This document shows positions 1 through 9,552 of a stretch of 64,000 nucleotides of DNA, one piece after another. Location: contig DFOS01000024.1 in NCBI GenBank assembly GCA_002376845.1, forward strand, positions 1 to 64,000. Direction: 5' to 3'. The translations under genes and the position numbers were made by a program. Numbering within the stretch: position 1 is the first letter of the stretch; each line of letters opens with the position of its first letter. The notes below the pieces were generated by a model, which saw only the letters and a program-made list of their open reading frames with translations, searched no databases and was not told where the DNA came from. The DNA is from Bdellovibrionaceae bacterium UBA3535. GTDB lineage: Bacteria; Bdellovibrionota; Bdellovibrionia; Bdellovibrionales; UBA840.

Positions 1-29
1 TAAAGGATGTATCCGGAATATACCCTGTT

Positions 30-379
30 TGGTGGAGGCGCTGGGAGTTGAACCCAGGTCCGCAAGTGTTCCATCAAGAGGCTCTACATGCTTAGTCTTT
101 GTTTTTTAGCTAACAGGCACCTCCAAAGACAAAGTTAACCTGAAAGCTCCCCCAGTAAGTTTCAGATTCATTCGCTGGAGAAAACCGGCAGAATCCTAGG
201 GAACTAAAGTGACAATTTATCCTAAGGCGCTCCCACACTTAGGTAAATCGGCTACCAGCTAATTAGGCAGCTAAAGCGTAATCGTTGCCAATTACAAAAA
301 ATGATCGTTTTTAATAGGTCGAATCTCCCTATGCATGCTCCTATTGCTTCACTACCCACGTCGAAGCCATTACGCCCCC
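30..379 (-). ncRNA. ssrA: tmRNA (transfer-messenger RNA)
   Basis: Rescues stalled ribosomes and adds a degradation tag. Read on the minus strand, the 5' end (GGGGGCG at 379-373) pairs over seven positions, one of them G-U, with the CGCCUCC before the 3' ACCA at 30, forming the acceptor stem. The 3' part carries a T-arm-like GGGTTCAACTCCC, and the 5' part the usual ATGGCTTCGACG. The tag reading frame lies at 263-289: GGC AAC GAT TAC GCT TTA GCT GCC TAA, giving GNDYALAA, an eight-residue tag ending in the protease signal ALAA. The length (350 nt) and one-piece layout are standard. The mature CCA is encoded. Very confident. Confidence 0.97.
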
Positions 380-481
380 GTTGGTTATGAAATTCTTTTC
401 AAAGATCAGATGAATACAATACTAAGCATTGCTTAAAAAGTCCACTGAAATAGCGGAGTGCCAGCTGCGTAGACAAGAAAC

Positions 482-3400
482 CTACGGCGCCGGCGTTCGC
501 GCAATATCCACCCGGCGGCTTCGCTCTTGTCCTTGCTGAATCTCTACCTTTAAACCGCTAGCCCTAAGCTCGCGAACAACCGCCGCATTCTGAATGCGAA
601 AGGTAATGGTCAGCCGGCCATCATCTCGCTCACGTCGATTCAAGCCATCGCTAGCCACCTGGGCCAAGAAGCGATTGCTGGCCGAGTAAAGATTTACTAC
701 AGCAGTCTCCTCCACTTGATCGGCAATCATCCAGATGCAGTCTTTGGTGGCGCATCCCACACCGGCGTTATCAAGCACGGGGCTTGGAAGCGGCGGCGGT
801 GTTGGCTCTGGTGTAGGTTCTGGAGTCGGCTCCGGCGTAGGCCGCGGAGGTGGGTTCGGCAAGGGTCCCGCAGTTTGTGCAATTCGAAAATCATTCGACT
901 CCTGAACGCCCTGGGAGATTTGTATCAATAGCCCCTCATCCCTCAAAGCTTTTAAAGCCGCATAGCTGCCAATTCTAAAGGTGATGGTTGTTGTACCATT
1001 GGTGTTCTCGCGCCGAGAGTAATCGCCGCTTCTTACCACCTCTAAGACCCGGCCAATTAGCGTCTGCAAATGAATCTCTGCGCTTTCCTCCACATCCATT
1101 GCCCGCATCCAAATGCAATCCTTATCGGGACAACCCGTACCTGCCGCCGCAATTTGTGGAATTGGCAAATCGGGCCCCGGCGTTGGCTGTGGCTCTGGAG
1201 TCGGCTGCGGCGTTGGCCGCGGAGTGGGGCTTGGCGTTGGCAAAGGCTTTGCCGGCGGAATCGGAAGCGCAGCAGGCTGGCGAATCTCACTGTCCAAAGA
1301 AAGCAAGTAAGCTTTGAGCTGCGATTTTTCTCGATTGCTTAAAGCCAGAGGTCGAACGTGTACCGACTTATTTGGTCGGTGCACCTGACCACCAAGATTG
1401 TAAATATCAATCACTTGATCCAATGTATTGAAGCGGCCGTCATGAAAATAAGGAGCTGATTTGCTAATATTCCGCAAGGTAGGGGTTTTAAATTTTCCCG
1501 TATCACTATCGCGCCCGGTAATCTCGGCCAAACCTAGATCACCATTTAGGCGAAGTCCCACATCATGAAATGCCTCATCACTAAAGTTAGATCCTTTGTG
1601 GCAAGCTATACAGTTGGCTTTTTGCTCAAAGATATTTTTTCCCAAACGCTCTTCTAGGTCTAAGAGGTCTTGATCCTCGCGGCTTGGCTCAGCAATTAAG
1701 CTTCGCACATAATGCGCCAAGGCTTTTTGCAAGTTCTCGGCAGTGGCCGATTGACCAAAGGTATTTTTAAATGCCTGATCATACTGGCGATGCTCGCGCA
1801 GTCGCAATACCGCCTCATTGGTTGTTAGATCCATCTCCACCGCATTCTCAATGGGCATTAACATTTGCGCATCCAAACTATGGGCGCGGCCATCATGGAA
1901 TTGTTTGGTAGAAAATATGCGATTAAAAATCACTGGCGAGTTTCTACGAGTCGTGTCTCCGTATAAACCAATTGAAAAAGCTTTGTTGTCCGCAAAGGCG
2001 TTGTTGACACCGTGACAAGATTGGCAGCTCACGCTTTGATTGCGAGATAAAATGGGGTCACGAAATAGCGTGGCTCCAAGGCGAGCTATGACCTCGGAGT
2101 AATCCTCGGCTCCGTGCACCTTCACATCATTATAGATGGAAGGAATATTGGGATTGACCCGTGAATGATCCTGACTACGATCTTGAATAGGAAGCCAAAG
2201 CTTGGCTCGCAAATCCTCTATGTTTTGCAAACGGGAATACAAATAAAACTCATCTAGCTGCATGACCGAATCGCCAAAATTGCCCGAGCCCACCTGCGCA
2301 CGAGAATTATTCCAATTTACTGGCCAGCGATAATCCGTTGCTACTGTTGCAAGTTTTCGCGAATCCAAAAACAGACTTAAATCACTGCCATCCATCTGAA
2401 AAGTGATGTGATGCCATTGCCCCACTTGCAAAGCGCTGCTTGCCGGAAAATTCACAAAACGATTGCCGTTATTACCAAGCAAGCGAGCGTAAAATTGATT
2501 GTTTGCGCTGATACCAAAGGTCATCAGTCCGGGCAAATGTACCAAGCGATTACGACCGCTGCTTTCAAGCTTTAGATAAAAAGACAAACTAAACTCTTGT
2601 TTCTCCACGATGCGGCGACGATGCTCATCCGATAGAGCAAAGTCCACCTCCCCTCCGCGAGGAAAGAAAATGGAATTTCCTATGGCACCATCACTAAAAT
2701 CCAATAGCTCTTTTCGACTATCCCATACCTGCCGGGCATTTTTGTATTCAAAAGGAAAAGCTGCTGGAGCCCGTAGAGTGGCTTCATACTCACCCCCACT
2801 TAGATTCGGCGTTGCACTGGTATTGTAATTCACCATTTCACCACGCAGGGAAGTCTTGTTGGGATTTCTTAAAAAATCTCTTAGATTGGAAATATTCGTA
2901 TAAAGATTTTCATTCATCGGTAGGTAGGCTACCAAATCACTGTCTTGCTCTAAAAATGGAATCTCCACATAACGGCCGCTGGGCGAGTAGATCAATGCAA
3001 AACTATCTTTTCTAGCATTTCTTTTCTTTGTAAAATTGTATTTTGCATAGGGGTCCCAAGAAGTACCGTACATGGCAAAGGGGCTGAGTACGACTCGTTG
3101 GAATCCCCCGCGAATTAACTTTTCGCCATTAGGCAAGGTAATGTTGTTATAAGCATCCATGAGCTCGTTGTATTTAGCCGGCTGACTTTGCTGGTAAACA
3201 TTGTATTCGCCAGTCACGGCACCACGAGTGACATTCATTCGGCCGTCGATATGTACAATCCGATGATCCGTATTTTGCCCCATCATCACCGCACCGGAGC
3301 GGGCCGCACCAAAAAAGACGGGTACCGACTGACAAAAAATTGTGGAACCATCAAAGGCTATCCAAGGATAAGCACATGGCCATGCAGCGTTTGCATCCAA

Positions 3401-4396
3401 AGTTTTTCCATCGGGAGTTTTTAGCGGCTGTTTGGCTACGGTGTAATGATCTGAAAATCTGGCACCCTCAATCAAGGGGTCACTACCTCCGGGGCCAAGA
3501 TGGTAGTAAAGCTCAGTAATCGGTCTGGCCGCGGTCCAGCCCCTTGGCTCTCCCGGATTGGGATTAAAAGAGTACATCGTAATACCCTGATTGGATTTAT
3601 CTGGCTGATTGGAGCCGTTCCAAACGATCAGGCGTCCATCCAAGGTAGCCGACGGCTCATAACCCGTAAGCAAATTGTTGCGATCATCTCGCATGGCCTC
3701 GGCCGCCTCCAGAATTTCTGCGCTATGCACTCTTGCATTCAACGTGCCCGGATCGGCAACCACCACTTTTGCTTTGGATAAAGTTAAAAAGTTATTACGT
3801 TGACGATTTCCATCGGGATAAGTATTGCGAAGTTTTGTGGTCTTACCAATGATATAAAAAACATAGGTTTCATAAGCACCCTTTTCTTGGTAGTTACCCT
3901 CAGCATCGGAAGTATAGGGCGCCCCAGGCTGCTCTGGATCGGGAAATACTGCCAAGTGCAATCGCCTCTCCAAGTCCGTAGCGTTTTGCCCCAAACGCTC
4001 GGGATTGGCTAAATCTTTATGTCGCTGTCTAGCGTTGGCGGCCTCACTAGCACTTAAAGTATCAGAATCCAAAATGTAGGTTTGCGAAAAGGCTCCCCTT
4101 GCCCGTAAAAAATTATTTTCTACATTTTTTGTGGCTTGCGGGCGAAAAACTTGTATCCCCCAAGCGTAGTGCTGCGGCTTAAAAAGATAAACCGCACTAA
4201 TATGCAAAATCCCATCCCATGATGCAGAAAGAAAAGAGCCCGCTACATGCACCTCCGATGGCGGAGCCGCCGCTCGCGTTGTATCAATTTCTTTTGTTAA
4301 ATCACATTCCGTATCCGAAATGCTAATTTCACAATTTTGTGCCTGCGCAAAAGCTGCAAAAAACAAAACAAAAAGTATATTGAAAAACTGAAGCAC
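482..4396 (-). CDS. Secreted di-heme cytochrome c peroxidase (MauG/CCP type) with LamG-like domain and duplicated C-terminal modules
   Basis: 1304 residues, about four times a normal bacterial cytochrome c peroxidase. A signal peptide (1-20) is followed by about 550 residues I cannot assign, then a LamG/concanavalin-like domain (about 555-725, with QWHHITFQMDG at 660-670). The peroxidase domain (about 765-1035) carries two heme c sites, CQSCH at 791-795 and CIACH at 929-933. Pro/Thr-rich linkers (about 1041-1080 and 1175-1207) separate two copies of an unknown module of about 80 residues (1085-1164, 1211-1290), each opening with CxxKDCIWM or CPDKDCIWM. The start is GTG, chosen because the signal peptide begins there and GGGGGGA lies five bases upstream. 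It probably sits in the periplasm or on the cell surface, where it would reduce peroxide or oxidise a bound substrate. The domain order is unusual. Peroxidase call firm, role unknown. Confidence 0.85.
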   Translation of the reverse strand: MLQFFNILFVLFFAAFAQAQNCEISISDTECDLTKEIDTTRAAAPPSEVHVAGSFLSASWDGILHISAVYLFKPQHYAWGIQVFRPQATKNVENNFLRARGAFSQTYILDSDTLSASEAANARQRHKDLANPERLGQNATDLERRLHLAVFPDPEQPGAPYTSDAEGNYQEKGAYETYVFYIIGKTTKLRNTYPDGNRQRNNFLTLSKAKVVVADPGTLNARVHSAEILEAAEAMRDDRNNLLTGYEPSATLDGRLIVWNGSNQPDKSNQGITMYSFNPNPGEPRGWTAARPITELYYHLGPGGSDPLIEGARFSDHYTVAKQPLKTPDGKTLDANAAWPCAYPWIAFDGSTIFCQSVPVFFGAARSGAVMMGQNTDHRIVHIDGRMNVTRGAVTGEYNVYQQSQPAKYNELMDAYNNITLPNGEKLIRGGFQRVVLSPFAMYGTSWDPYAKYNFTKKRNARKDSFALIYSPSGRYVEIPFLEQDSDLVAYLPMNENLYTNISNLRDFLRNPNKTSLRGEMVNYNTSATPNLSGGEYEATLRAPAAFPFEYKNARQVWDSRKELLDFSDGAIGNSIFFPRGGEVDFALSDEHRRRIVEKQEFSLSFYLKLESSGRNRLVHLPGLMTFGISANNQFYARLLGNNGNRFVNFPASSALQVGQWHHITFQMDGSDLSLFLDSRKLATVATDYRWPVNWNNSRAQVGSGNFGDSVMQLDEFYLYSRLQNIEDLRAKLWLPIQDRSQDHSRVNPNIPSIYNDVKVHGAEDYSEVIARLGATLFRDPILSRNQSVSCQSCHGVNNAFADNKAFSIGLYGDTTRRNSPVIFNRIFSTKQFHDGRAHSLDAQMLMPIENAVEMDLTTNEAVLRLREHRQYDQAFKNTFGQSATAENLQKALAHYVRSLIAEPSREDQDLLDLEERLGKNIFEQKANCIACHKGSNFSDEAFHDVGLRLNGDLGLAEITGRDSDTGKFKTPTLRNISKSAPYFHDGRFNTLDQVIDIYNLGGQVHRPNKSVHVRPLALSNREKSQLKAYLLSLDSEIRQPAALPIPPAKPLPTPSPTPRPTPQPTPEPQPTPGPDLPIPQIAAAGTGCPDKDCIWMRAMDVEESAEIHLQTLIGRVLEVVRSGDYSRRENTNGTTTITFRIGSYAALKALRDEGLLIQISQGVQESNDFRIAQTAGPLPNPPPRPTPEPTPEPTPEPTPPPLPSPVLDNAGVGCATKDCIWMIADQVEETAVVNLYSASNRFLAQVASDGLNRRERDDGRLTITFRIQNAAVVRELRASGLKVEIQQGQERSRRVDIARTPAP

Positions 4397-4468
4397 ATAT
4401 CCCCCCGGTTATGCTTATGTATCGGTATAACTATTCTGTGAACTTATTTTTTCTAGACCAACTGCTAG

Positions 4469-5167
4469 CTACAAATTCACATCCAATTTCACGTCAAAAT
4501 CGGCTTTGCCCTCAATGGTCACTTCTTGCTTGGGCGGCTTGCCCTCTGCCTCAATTTCAAAACGGATTTCTTTTTCGTAAAACAGCCAATCTTTTAGGTT
4601 TAAATCTTCTGGCTGCAAAATAAAGCGCGCTCCCTTGTCCTCCACAAGAGTCTTCGTGCCCGAGGCAAATAGCAAGGGCGGCAGACCGCTTTCTGGGGCC
4701 ACCAAGTAAACCTTCATTTTGGAAATAAAATCAAAGTCCAAGGGGCGACAGCCTAAAAAGCTACAATCCTTTTCTGCGCTCATAAACAATACCAATTGCT
4801 TTAACTTCACCTCGCGCAAACTATTCTTGATTTGCTCATCCGTCCACTCCCCTTGCGAGGGAAACTCCGCTGCAAAATCATCACTAAAATCTGGTAGCAA
4901 AAGGTTTACCAAATTCAAAGGCAATTGAATCAACTCTCCGGCCACAGGAATTCTGCCAATGGTATTATCAAGGATTTTACGAATTTTGGTGCGTTCAATG
5001 GTAATGGGTTCCATCACATGGCTGATGGCCAGGTCTACCTCTACCGAATTGGGCACAGGATAGCTCTCGGTTTCGGCCAAGGGCTTTAATTTTGAATCTT
5101 CGGCACAGGCCATGAAGAAATTGGAGGTAAGTAAAATTAAAAATATTATCCGAAACTGCTTATACAT
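4469..5167 (-). CDS. Predicted lipoprotein, function unknown
   Basis: 232 residues. I place the start at the ATG at 5167, not at an upstream in-frame one, because AGGGG lies five bases before it and the signal peptide MYKQFRIIFLILLTSNFFMAC then begins at once, ending in an acceptable lipobox (FMAC, Cys about 21). The mature part is acidic, has a Cys pair (CSFLGC), and contains Lys/Glu beta-like stretches; I recognise no family. It is divergent from the beta-barrel gene that starts 67 bases away, so the two may share a control region. Probably anchored in an envelope membrane. Confidence 0.65.
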   Translation of the reverse strand: MYKQFRIIFLILLTSNFFMACAEDSKLKPLAETESYPVPNSVEVDLAISHVMEPITIERTKIRKILDNTIGRIPVAGELIQLPLNLVNLLLPDFSDDFAAEFPSQGEWTDEQIKNSLREVKLKQLVLFMSAEKDCSFLGCRPLDFDFISKMKVYLVAPESGLPPLLFASGTKTLVEDKGARFILQPEDLNLKDWLFYEKEIRFEIEAEGKPPKQEVTIEGKADFDVKLDVNL

Positions 5168-5233
5168 AAGACCCCTGGCCAAATTAATGCTAAAGACAGG
5201 GGACCACAAGGGAAATCCTTAAAGAAGGGGTCT

Positions 5234-6448
5234 GTGATAAAATTAATAAGTCTTGCCGCGGTTCTATTTGTAAATACTTCGCTTCTAGCTAGTAGTGAGG
5301 TTTTGCCAAAAGGCGTAAGCACTCTGATTTACCGCAATATGCAGATACAAACTTCTTCTTTTTACGGCGCAGGAGGCAGAGAAATCGGCCACGGCGGTAG
5401 CGGCAGACTAGATCTCCAAGGTCTGGCAGAATATATGCCGGGCATGCAAGAAGCTAAAGCTCAGCTGGACGCCATTGACCCGGAGCTTGCCAAGGGCATT
5501 GATCTTATTTCCTGGAATATAGATGCGAAGGTGAACGCCCAAGTAGATGTTATGGCCTATGCTTTTGGTCTGAGTGATACTTGGACATTAGGTTTGATTG
5601 TTCCCTTTGTCGAAGCAAAGACGCAGCTAATCGGTGGTTTTACAGAATACAAAAGCATCCAAAAGCTAAAAGAGCGTATCAATAAAATACAAGCACAGGG
5701 CAAATCTTCCAACGAACTAGAAGCCATCCGGCAAATCATTGGCAAACTGCAAAACTTAGAAGCTCAGCACATTCAAGGATATTTGGTCAATGACCTTGGT
5801 TATCAACCATTGGGCGATTGGAATGGACAAGGCCTTAGTGATGTAAGTGTATTTGCCAAGAACTTGGTTTACAGCTCACCAAAGTATTCCTTGAGCTTGG
5901 AGTACGGCACAGATTTACCTACTGCTTATGTAGATGACCCCAATGTACTGACGGATTTTAGTTTTGGCCATGGCACATGGGCGCCCTATGGGGTTTTGTA
6001 CCAAGATTACTTTGCCTCCCCCAGTTTGCGTTTATTTCATTTGCTCAAGGTACAATATTTTTTTCCGCAAACAGAAAGCTTGCGCTACGGTGATCCGACA
6101 GATGTCATTGCAGAGGATGTGGGAGATTTTCGAGTACAACGCGGCAATGCTTACACGAGCGAGCTAGGAGCGAGCGGCAAAATCTCCTCCAGATGGTCCC
6201 TTTCCCAATCCGCCATTTACCAATACAACGAAGAAAGCAGCGCCGACTCGCGCGTATTGAGTTGGGAACAGGATCGTTTTAGCTTATGGAAATCCTTAAG
6301 TGTATTGTCCTACTCCAGTGTGGAGGCTTACTTAAGAAAAGAGACCTGGCTGCCCTTTCGTATCAATCTAGCCTATGAAAACGTGTTTGCCGGCAAGAAT
6401 GCCAACCAACTGGAAACCTATTACTTGGAAGCTCGCCTCTTTTTTTAG
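5234..6448 (+). CDS. Predicted outer-membrane beta-barrel protein, paralogue of the 40635-41876 product
   Basis: 404 residues with an N-terminal signal peptide (about 1-19) and alternating hydrophobic/polar strands ending in an aromatic residue (LEARLFF), as in outer-membrane barrels. The start is GTG, with AAGAAGGGG three bases upstream. It aligns by eye with the protein at 40635-41876: both open LPKGV after the signal peptide, then share AYAFGLSDTWTLGLIVPF versus AYGYNDRTSLAIVIPVY and YQPLGDW versus YKPLESED, in the same order. A helical insertion (about 143-180) separates strands. The substrate is unknown; transport of hydrophobic compounds would be a guess. No enzyme motif seen. Confidence 0.7.
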   Translation: MIKLISLAAVLFVNTSLLASSEVLPKGVSTLIYRNMQIQTSSFYGAGGREIGHGGSGRLDLQGLAEYMPGMQEAKAQLDAIDPELAKGIDLISWNIDAKVNAQVDVMAYAFGLSDTWTLGLIVPFVEAKTQLIGGFTEYKSIQKLKERINKIQAQGKSSNELEAIRQIIGKLQNLEAQHIQGYLVNDLGYQPLGDWNGQGLSDVSVFAKNLVYSSPKYSLSLEYGTDLPTAYVDDPNVLTDFSFGHGTWAPYGVLYQDYFASPSLRLFHLLKVQYFFPQTESLRYGDPTDVIAEDVGDFRVQRGNAYTSELGASGKISSRWSLSQSAIYQYNEESSADSRVLSWEQDRFSLWKSLSVLSYSSVEAYLRKETWLPFRINLAYENVFAGKNANQLETYYLEARLFF

Positions 6449-6482
6449 AAAAAAAAAGCTAGCCCCTGTTGCGAGCTAGCTT
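6447..6482 (-). terminator. Rho-independent terminator between convergent genes
   Basis: AAGCTAGC (6456-6463) and GCTAGCTT (6475-6482) form an 8-bp stem with an 11-nt loop. On the minus strand the stem runs into seven or more T, so it should end transcription of the gene at 6601-7212. It lies directly after the stop of the plus-strand gene and may help there too, but no T run follows on that strand. Confidence 0.7.
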
Positions 6483-6600
6483 CCCCCTCCCTTACGGAAT
6501 CCCCACGCATAAAGATAGAAAAGCTTTGCTATTTTGGCGAATGATTCCTTGATTAGATCTGGATGCGACTTGTGTTAGGGGAAGATCTTTTTATTGGCAA

Positions 6601-7212
6601 TTAACGCAATCGAACTTCTTGTTTGTAAGCAAAATAAACAGCTCGGTGATCCGAATCTTCATGATCGCGTGAAGTATTCGAAATCGAGTAGCGCAAATCA
6701 ATGATAAAGGTGGGTTGCATCTCGCCTTTTAAACGCCAAACCTCCCACTGCAAAGAAAAATCCCCTCCATAATCGACGTTATCTAGGGCAGAGGTGGCCG
6801 GGCTTGCCTCCTTGGGTACAAAGTCCGTTTGCACAATCACTGGATCGCCCATCAGGTAAGAGGAAAAAAAAGCGCCAGCAAAAGAAAAACGCGACGTAAA
6901 CCAATGGCGGTAACCCAAAGTTATGTACATGCGCTTGACCTTTTCTTTCACGGCAAGCGTGTCGGCCTTACGAAAGAAAAATTTGTTAATATAAAACATG
7001 CCGGCCTCAATGCCGCCGTTTTTATCCACATCACCTAAAACGCTGATGCCAAAACCCAAGCGCTCGGGGGAATCAAACCCTGGGTAGTTGCGCTTTAAAT
7101 GGGTTTGATAAAGATAAGGACCCACCGTAGCGGAGATCCGGCCACGAACCGGCTCATGCGCCTTAGCTGCCGCGCAAATAAGAAGCAAAATGATGCTGCT
7201 GCCTACTTTCAT
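6601..7212 (-). CDS. Predicted secreted or outer-membrane beta-barrel protein
   Basis: 203 residues with a signal peptide (MKVGSSIILLLICAAAKA, cleavage near 18). The rest alternates polar and hydrophobic residues, with many aromatics (YITLGYRHWFTSRFSFAGAF and similar), typical of a small eight- to ten-stranded barrel. No cysteine or catalytic motif is present in the mature part. It is divergent from the next barrel-like gene, whose start lies 46 bases away, so both may respond to the same signal. Family not recognised. Confidence 0.6.
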   Translation of the reverse strand: MKVGSSIILLLICAAAKAHEPVRGRISATVGPYLYQTHLKRNYPGFDSPERLGFGISVLGDVDKNGGIEAGMFYINKFFFRKADTLAVKEKVKRMYITLGYRHWFTSRFSFAGAFFSSYLMGDPVIVQTDFVPKEASPATSALDNVDYGGDFSLQWEVWRLKGEMQPTFIIDLRYSISNTSRDHEDSDHRAVYFAYKQEVRLR

Positions 7213-7258
7213 GGCCTAGTTTATAGCCCTTTTTGTGGAATGATGCTATGTATTTCCA

Positions 7259-8170
7259 ATGTTTCGTTTCTTAGTTTTGCTTATTTTGTGGGTCGCTCCT
7301 GTCGCACAGGCGCAGCTCCCCATTCCGACCAACAAAAAGGAATTGATCGAAAAGAACAAAGAGGTTTCAGGCAAGATTGATCGGGCCGCAACCTATTTGG
7401 ATAAATTGCTTTCCGGCAGAGATGATTCTGAAAAAATAAATACCACCACCTTTCGATTTGAAAACACGTTGGACTTGGCTGAGGGAGAAGACCCTGAGTT
7501 CAATCCCAAATTTTCTGTTAGCTTGCACTTACCAAATTTGGAAGAGAGGTGGAAGCTGCGCTTTACTACCTACGCAGAGGACGATGAAGAGCGTGGGGTA
7601 AACAAAAATCGTATTGATACCGAGCCGGAGCGTGAAGCCTATGGTGCGTCCTTGGCCTTATTTGAAAGTATCGGCAAGGTGCGAACTAGTTTTCGTCCAC
7701 GAATCGAATATGATAAAGGACTGCAAACTTCTTATTTGCTGCGAATCCGCACTTCGATGCATGCCAAGGACTTTTCTTTTTTACCTGAGATGCAGTTTTT
7801 TGCCAGGTCTGATTCAGGAACCGGACAATTTCTTGCCTTCAACTTTTCGATTCCCATCAATGATAGAACCGGCTTGCTATTGATCAACGAGCAACAGTAT
7901 ACGGCCAATGATCACTTCTTTACCGTATCCCACGGCTTTCGTGCCGGTTATCGGATTAATGATGTAATGAACCAGGGACTTTCCTTGATCTATGAATATG
8001 ACAATAAGCCGGCCTATCATTTGCGCCGCTATACCCTATCCACATCTTTTTACCACAATTTATACAACCGAGTGCTCACCTACAGCATCACACCCTATAT
8101 GCAATTTGCAGAAAGCCGTAAATTTTCACTTCTAAATGGCGTTTTGCTACGAGCTACCTTGATTTTTTAA
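7259..8170 (+). CDS. Predicted outer-membrane protein, function unknown
   Basis: 303 residues. Signal peptide about 1-18 (MFRFLVLLILWVAPVAQA), a short helical charged segment (about 25-60), then repeated beta-strand-like stretches to the C-terminus, which ends hydrophobic/aromatic (LLRATLIF). No Shine-Dalgarno is visible before the ATG. The gene is followed by one base and then a near-perfect palindrome. It has no motif I can tie to an enzyme; a barrel is the best structural guess. Confidence 0.6.
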   Translation: MFRFLVLLILWVAPVAQAQLPIPTNKKELIEKNKEVSGKIDRAATYLDKLLSGRDDSEKINTTTFRFENTLDLAEGEDPEFNPKFSVSLHLPNLEERWKLRFTTYAEDDEERGVNKNRIDTEPEREAYGASLALFESIGKVRTSFRPRIEYDKGLQTSYLLRIRTSMHAKDFSFLPEMQFFARSDSGTGQFLAFNFSIPINDRTGLLLINEQQYTANDHFFTVSHGFRAGYRINDVMNQGLSLIYEYDNKPAYHLRRYTLSTSFYHNLYNRVLTYSITPYMQFAESRKFSLLNGVLLRATLIF

Positions 8171-8203
8171 ATGCGGAAAAGGTGCCTGGCACCTTTTCCG
8201 CAT
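8171..8203. repeat. Perfect 16-bp palindrome, REP-like, probable bidirectional terminator
   Basis: The left arm at 8171-8186 (ATGCGGAAAAGGTGCC) is matched exactly by its reverse complement at 8188-8203, with one central base. It lies between convergent genes and directly after the plus-strand stop, so it may end transcription in both directions. A partly matching piece with GGTGTCCGGAAAA in the minus sense lies just beyond (about 8222-8247), suggesting that this is a repeated element and not a plain terminator. Confidence 0.65.
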
Positions 8204-8255
8204 CTTTATCGTACCTATTCGCACTTTTCCGGACACCATTTCCGAAAATATATCG

Positions 8256-9422
8256 CTATTCCATATTAAAATCCGCGACCACAGGCATATGGTCGGATGG
8301 ATTTTGCTTGCGCTGATGGTGGTTGACCGGCACTAGGGATTCATTGCCTTGATGATCTTTATAGACCTTGTCCTTAGCATTCTCATCGCGAAAACGGTAA
8401 ACAAAACTATCAATGAGACGCCTGCTGGCCGTTTCATTGATACTTAAAGAATCCAAGGTTTGAGCGGTAATAAAAACTGATTTTCGCTGCTTTTTCAAAA
8501 TACGTATGTAGCTATAGGTGGCCTCTTCTGGTTTCGCTTCTGGCAAAAGATTGTGAATGGAGCGCACAAAAGTATCTTCTAAATCTTTGGTCTTAAACTT
8601 TGCCGGCAAGTGAATGTTGAAATCTCCCATAATAAGAAGGGGGACATCGGGATGCATGGCCTCCAGCTCCCGTGCAGCATCTGCAATGAGCTTTGCCTCA
8701 CCCTTTTTGACTTCTGCTAAACGATCGCCCTCCAAGCGCAATTGGGAAAGCAAATGAACGCCCATAATCATAAGATCCGGCTTCGCATTCACATCAACAA
8801 AACCATCTGCATTCTTTTGCCTTAATAAAAGCGTGGGCAAACCTCGCTTCAAACTAACACTTTCATTGATGGAGCTGGGCAAATACAATTCCACATCGAC
8901 ATTTAGATGTTTTTTCACCATGAATGTGGTTTGCAAACCGCGGCTATCCACCGGTGTATTGCCAATATGGAGATACTCTTTGTGTGGGTCCAGGACTCGG
9001 GTGGATTTTTCCCCCACCACTTCGTTAAGAACAAAAATATCGGCACCAATATCAGCAATGACCTCCTGAGCTGCACGGATTTTCTTTTTGCTCTTTGGGT
9101 AAACACTTACATGGCGAGATTTTGGTTTTATATCTTGCGTATTATTTTCTGCCTTTGTAACTCGATAGCCCTTGGGCTTTACCGGATCAATTTTCGCTGA
9201 GCCATTTTGATTCGATCCATTAATGGAATTTGGCGCTAGGAAATCCTGCAAATTCCAGGTGGCAATTCTTAAATCTGGCTTTTTGCGAAGAGGCGCCTGG
9301 CTCGGCTTTGCCTCCTGTGTATATTCATCAATAAAAAGATAGCGACATCTACCAACATCTGCCGGCAAACTTTGTGTAGCAAAAACGAATATTGATAATA
9401 GAAAAAAGAAGTGTCCCCGCAT
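8256..9422 (-). CDS. Secreted endonuclease/exonuclease/phosphatase-family protein
   Basis: 388 residues. After a signal peptide (about 1-21) comes a metal-dependent phosphodiesterase domain of the EEP (DNase I-like) superfamily. Visible motifs in order are ATWNLQDF (near 54), LNEV, GVHLLS, MGDFNIHL and, near the C-terminus, SDHMPVVADF, covering the usual metal-binding Asn/Glu, the GDFN Asp-Asn pair and the catalytic Asp-His. A Lys-rich insertion lies between the first two motifs. It is closely related to the protein at 10818-11891: both have CxxLF near the mature N-terminus and share DPxxEYxHxxxTPxDxxGxQT. It probably cuts nucleic acid or another phosphodiester outside the cytoplasm; the substrate is not readable from sequence. 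Confidence 0.82.
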   Translation of the reverse strand: MRGHFFFLLSIFVFATQSLPADVGRCRYLFIDEYTQEAKPSQAPLRKKPDLRIATWNLQDFLAPNSINGSNQNGSAKIDPVKPKGYRVTKAENNTQDIKPKSRHVSVYPKSKKKIRAAQEVIADIGADIFVLNEVVGEKSTRVLDPHKEYLHIGNTPVDSRGLQTTFMVKKHLNVDVELYLPSSINESVSLKRGLPTLLLRQKNADGFVDVNAKPDLMIMGVHLLSQLRLEGDRLAEVKKGEAKLIADAARELEAMHPDVPLLIMGDFNIHLPAKFKTKDLEDTFVRSIHNLLPEAKPEEATYSYIRILKKQRKSVFITAQTLDSLSINETASRRLIDSFVYRFRDENAKDKVYKDHQGNESLVPVNHHQRKQNPSDHMPVVADFNME

Positions 9423-9552
9423 CCCGAGAAGAACGTTAGCAGTATCTATCTTTCGTACTACTTTATATTTAGGAAAAGAAATATTTTCCTGCTTGGTATC
9501 AGGATTTTTTACCTTTTTTGTTAGCTAATGGTTAGAAAACGTCAAATGCCCA

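Noticed and set aside
716..1342. Several plus-strand open frames opposite the C-terminal part of the peroxidase gene
   Set aside because: They mirror the Pro/Thr-rich linker codons, have no ribosome site and no family motif; shadows of the real gene.
6490..6600. Small gene or RNA between the two convergent barrel genes
   Set aside because: No frame with a start and ribosome site, and no strong fold apart from the terminator.
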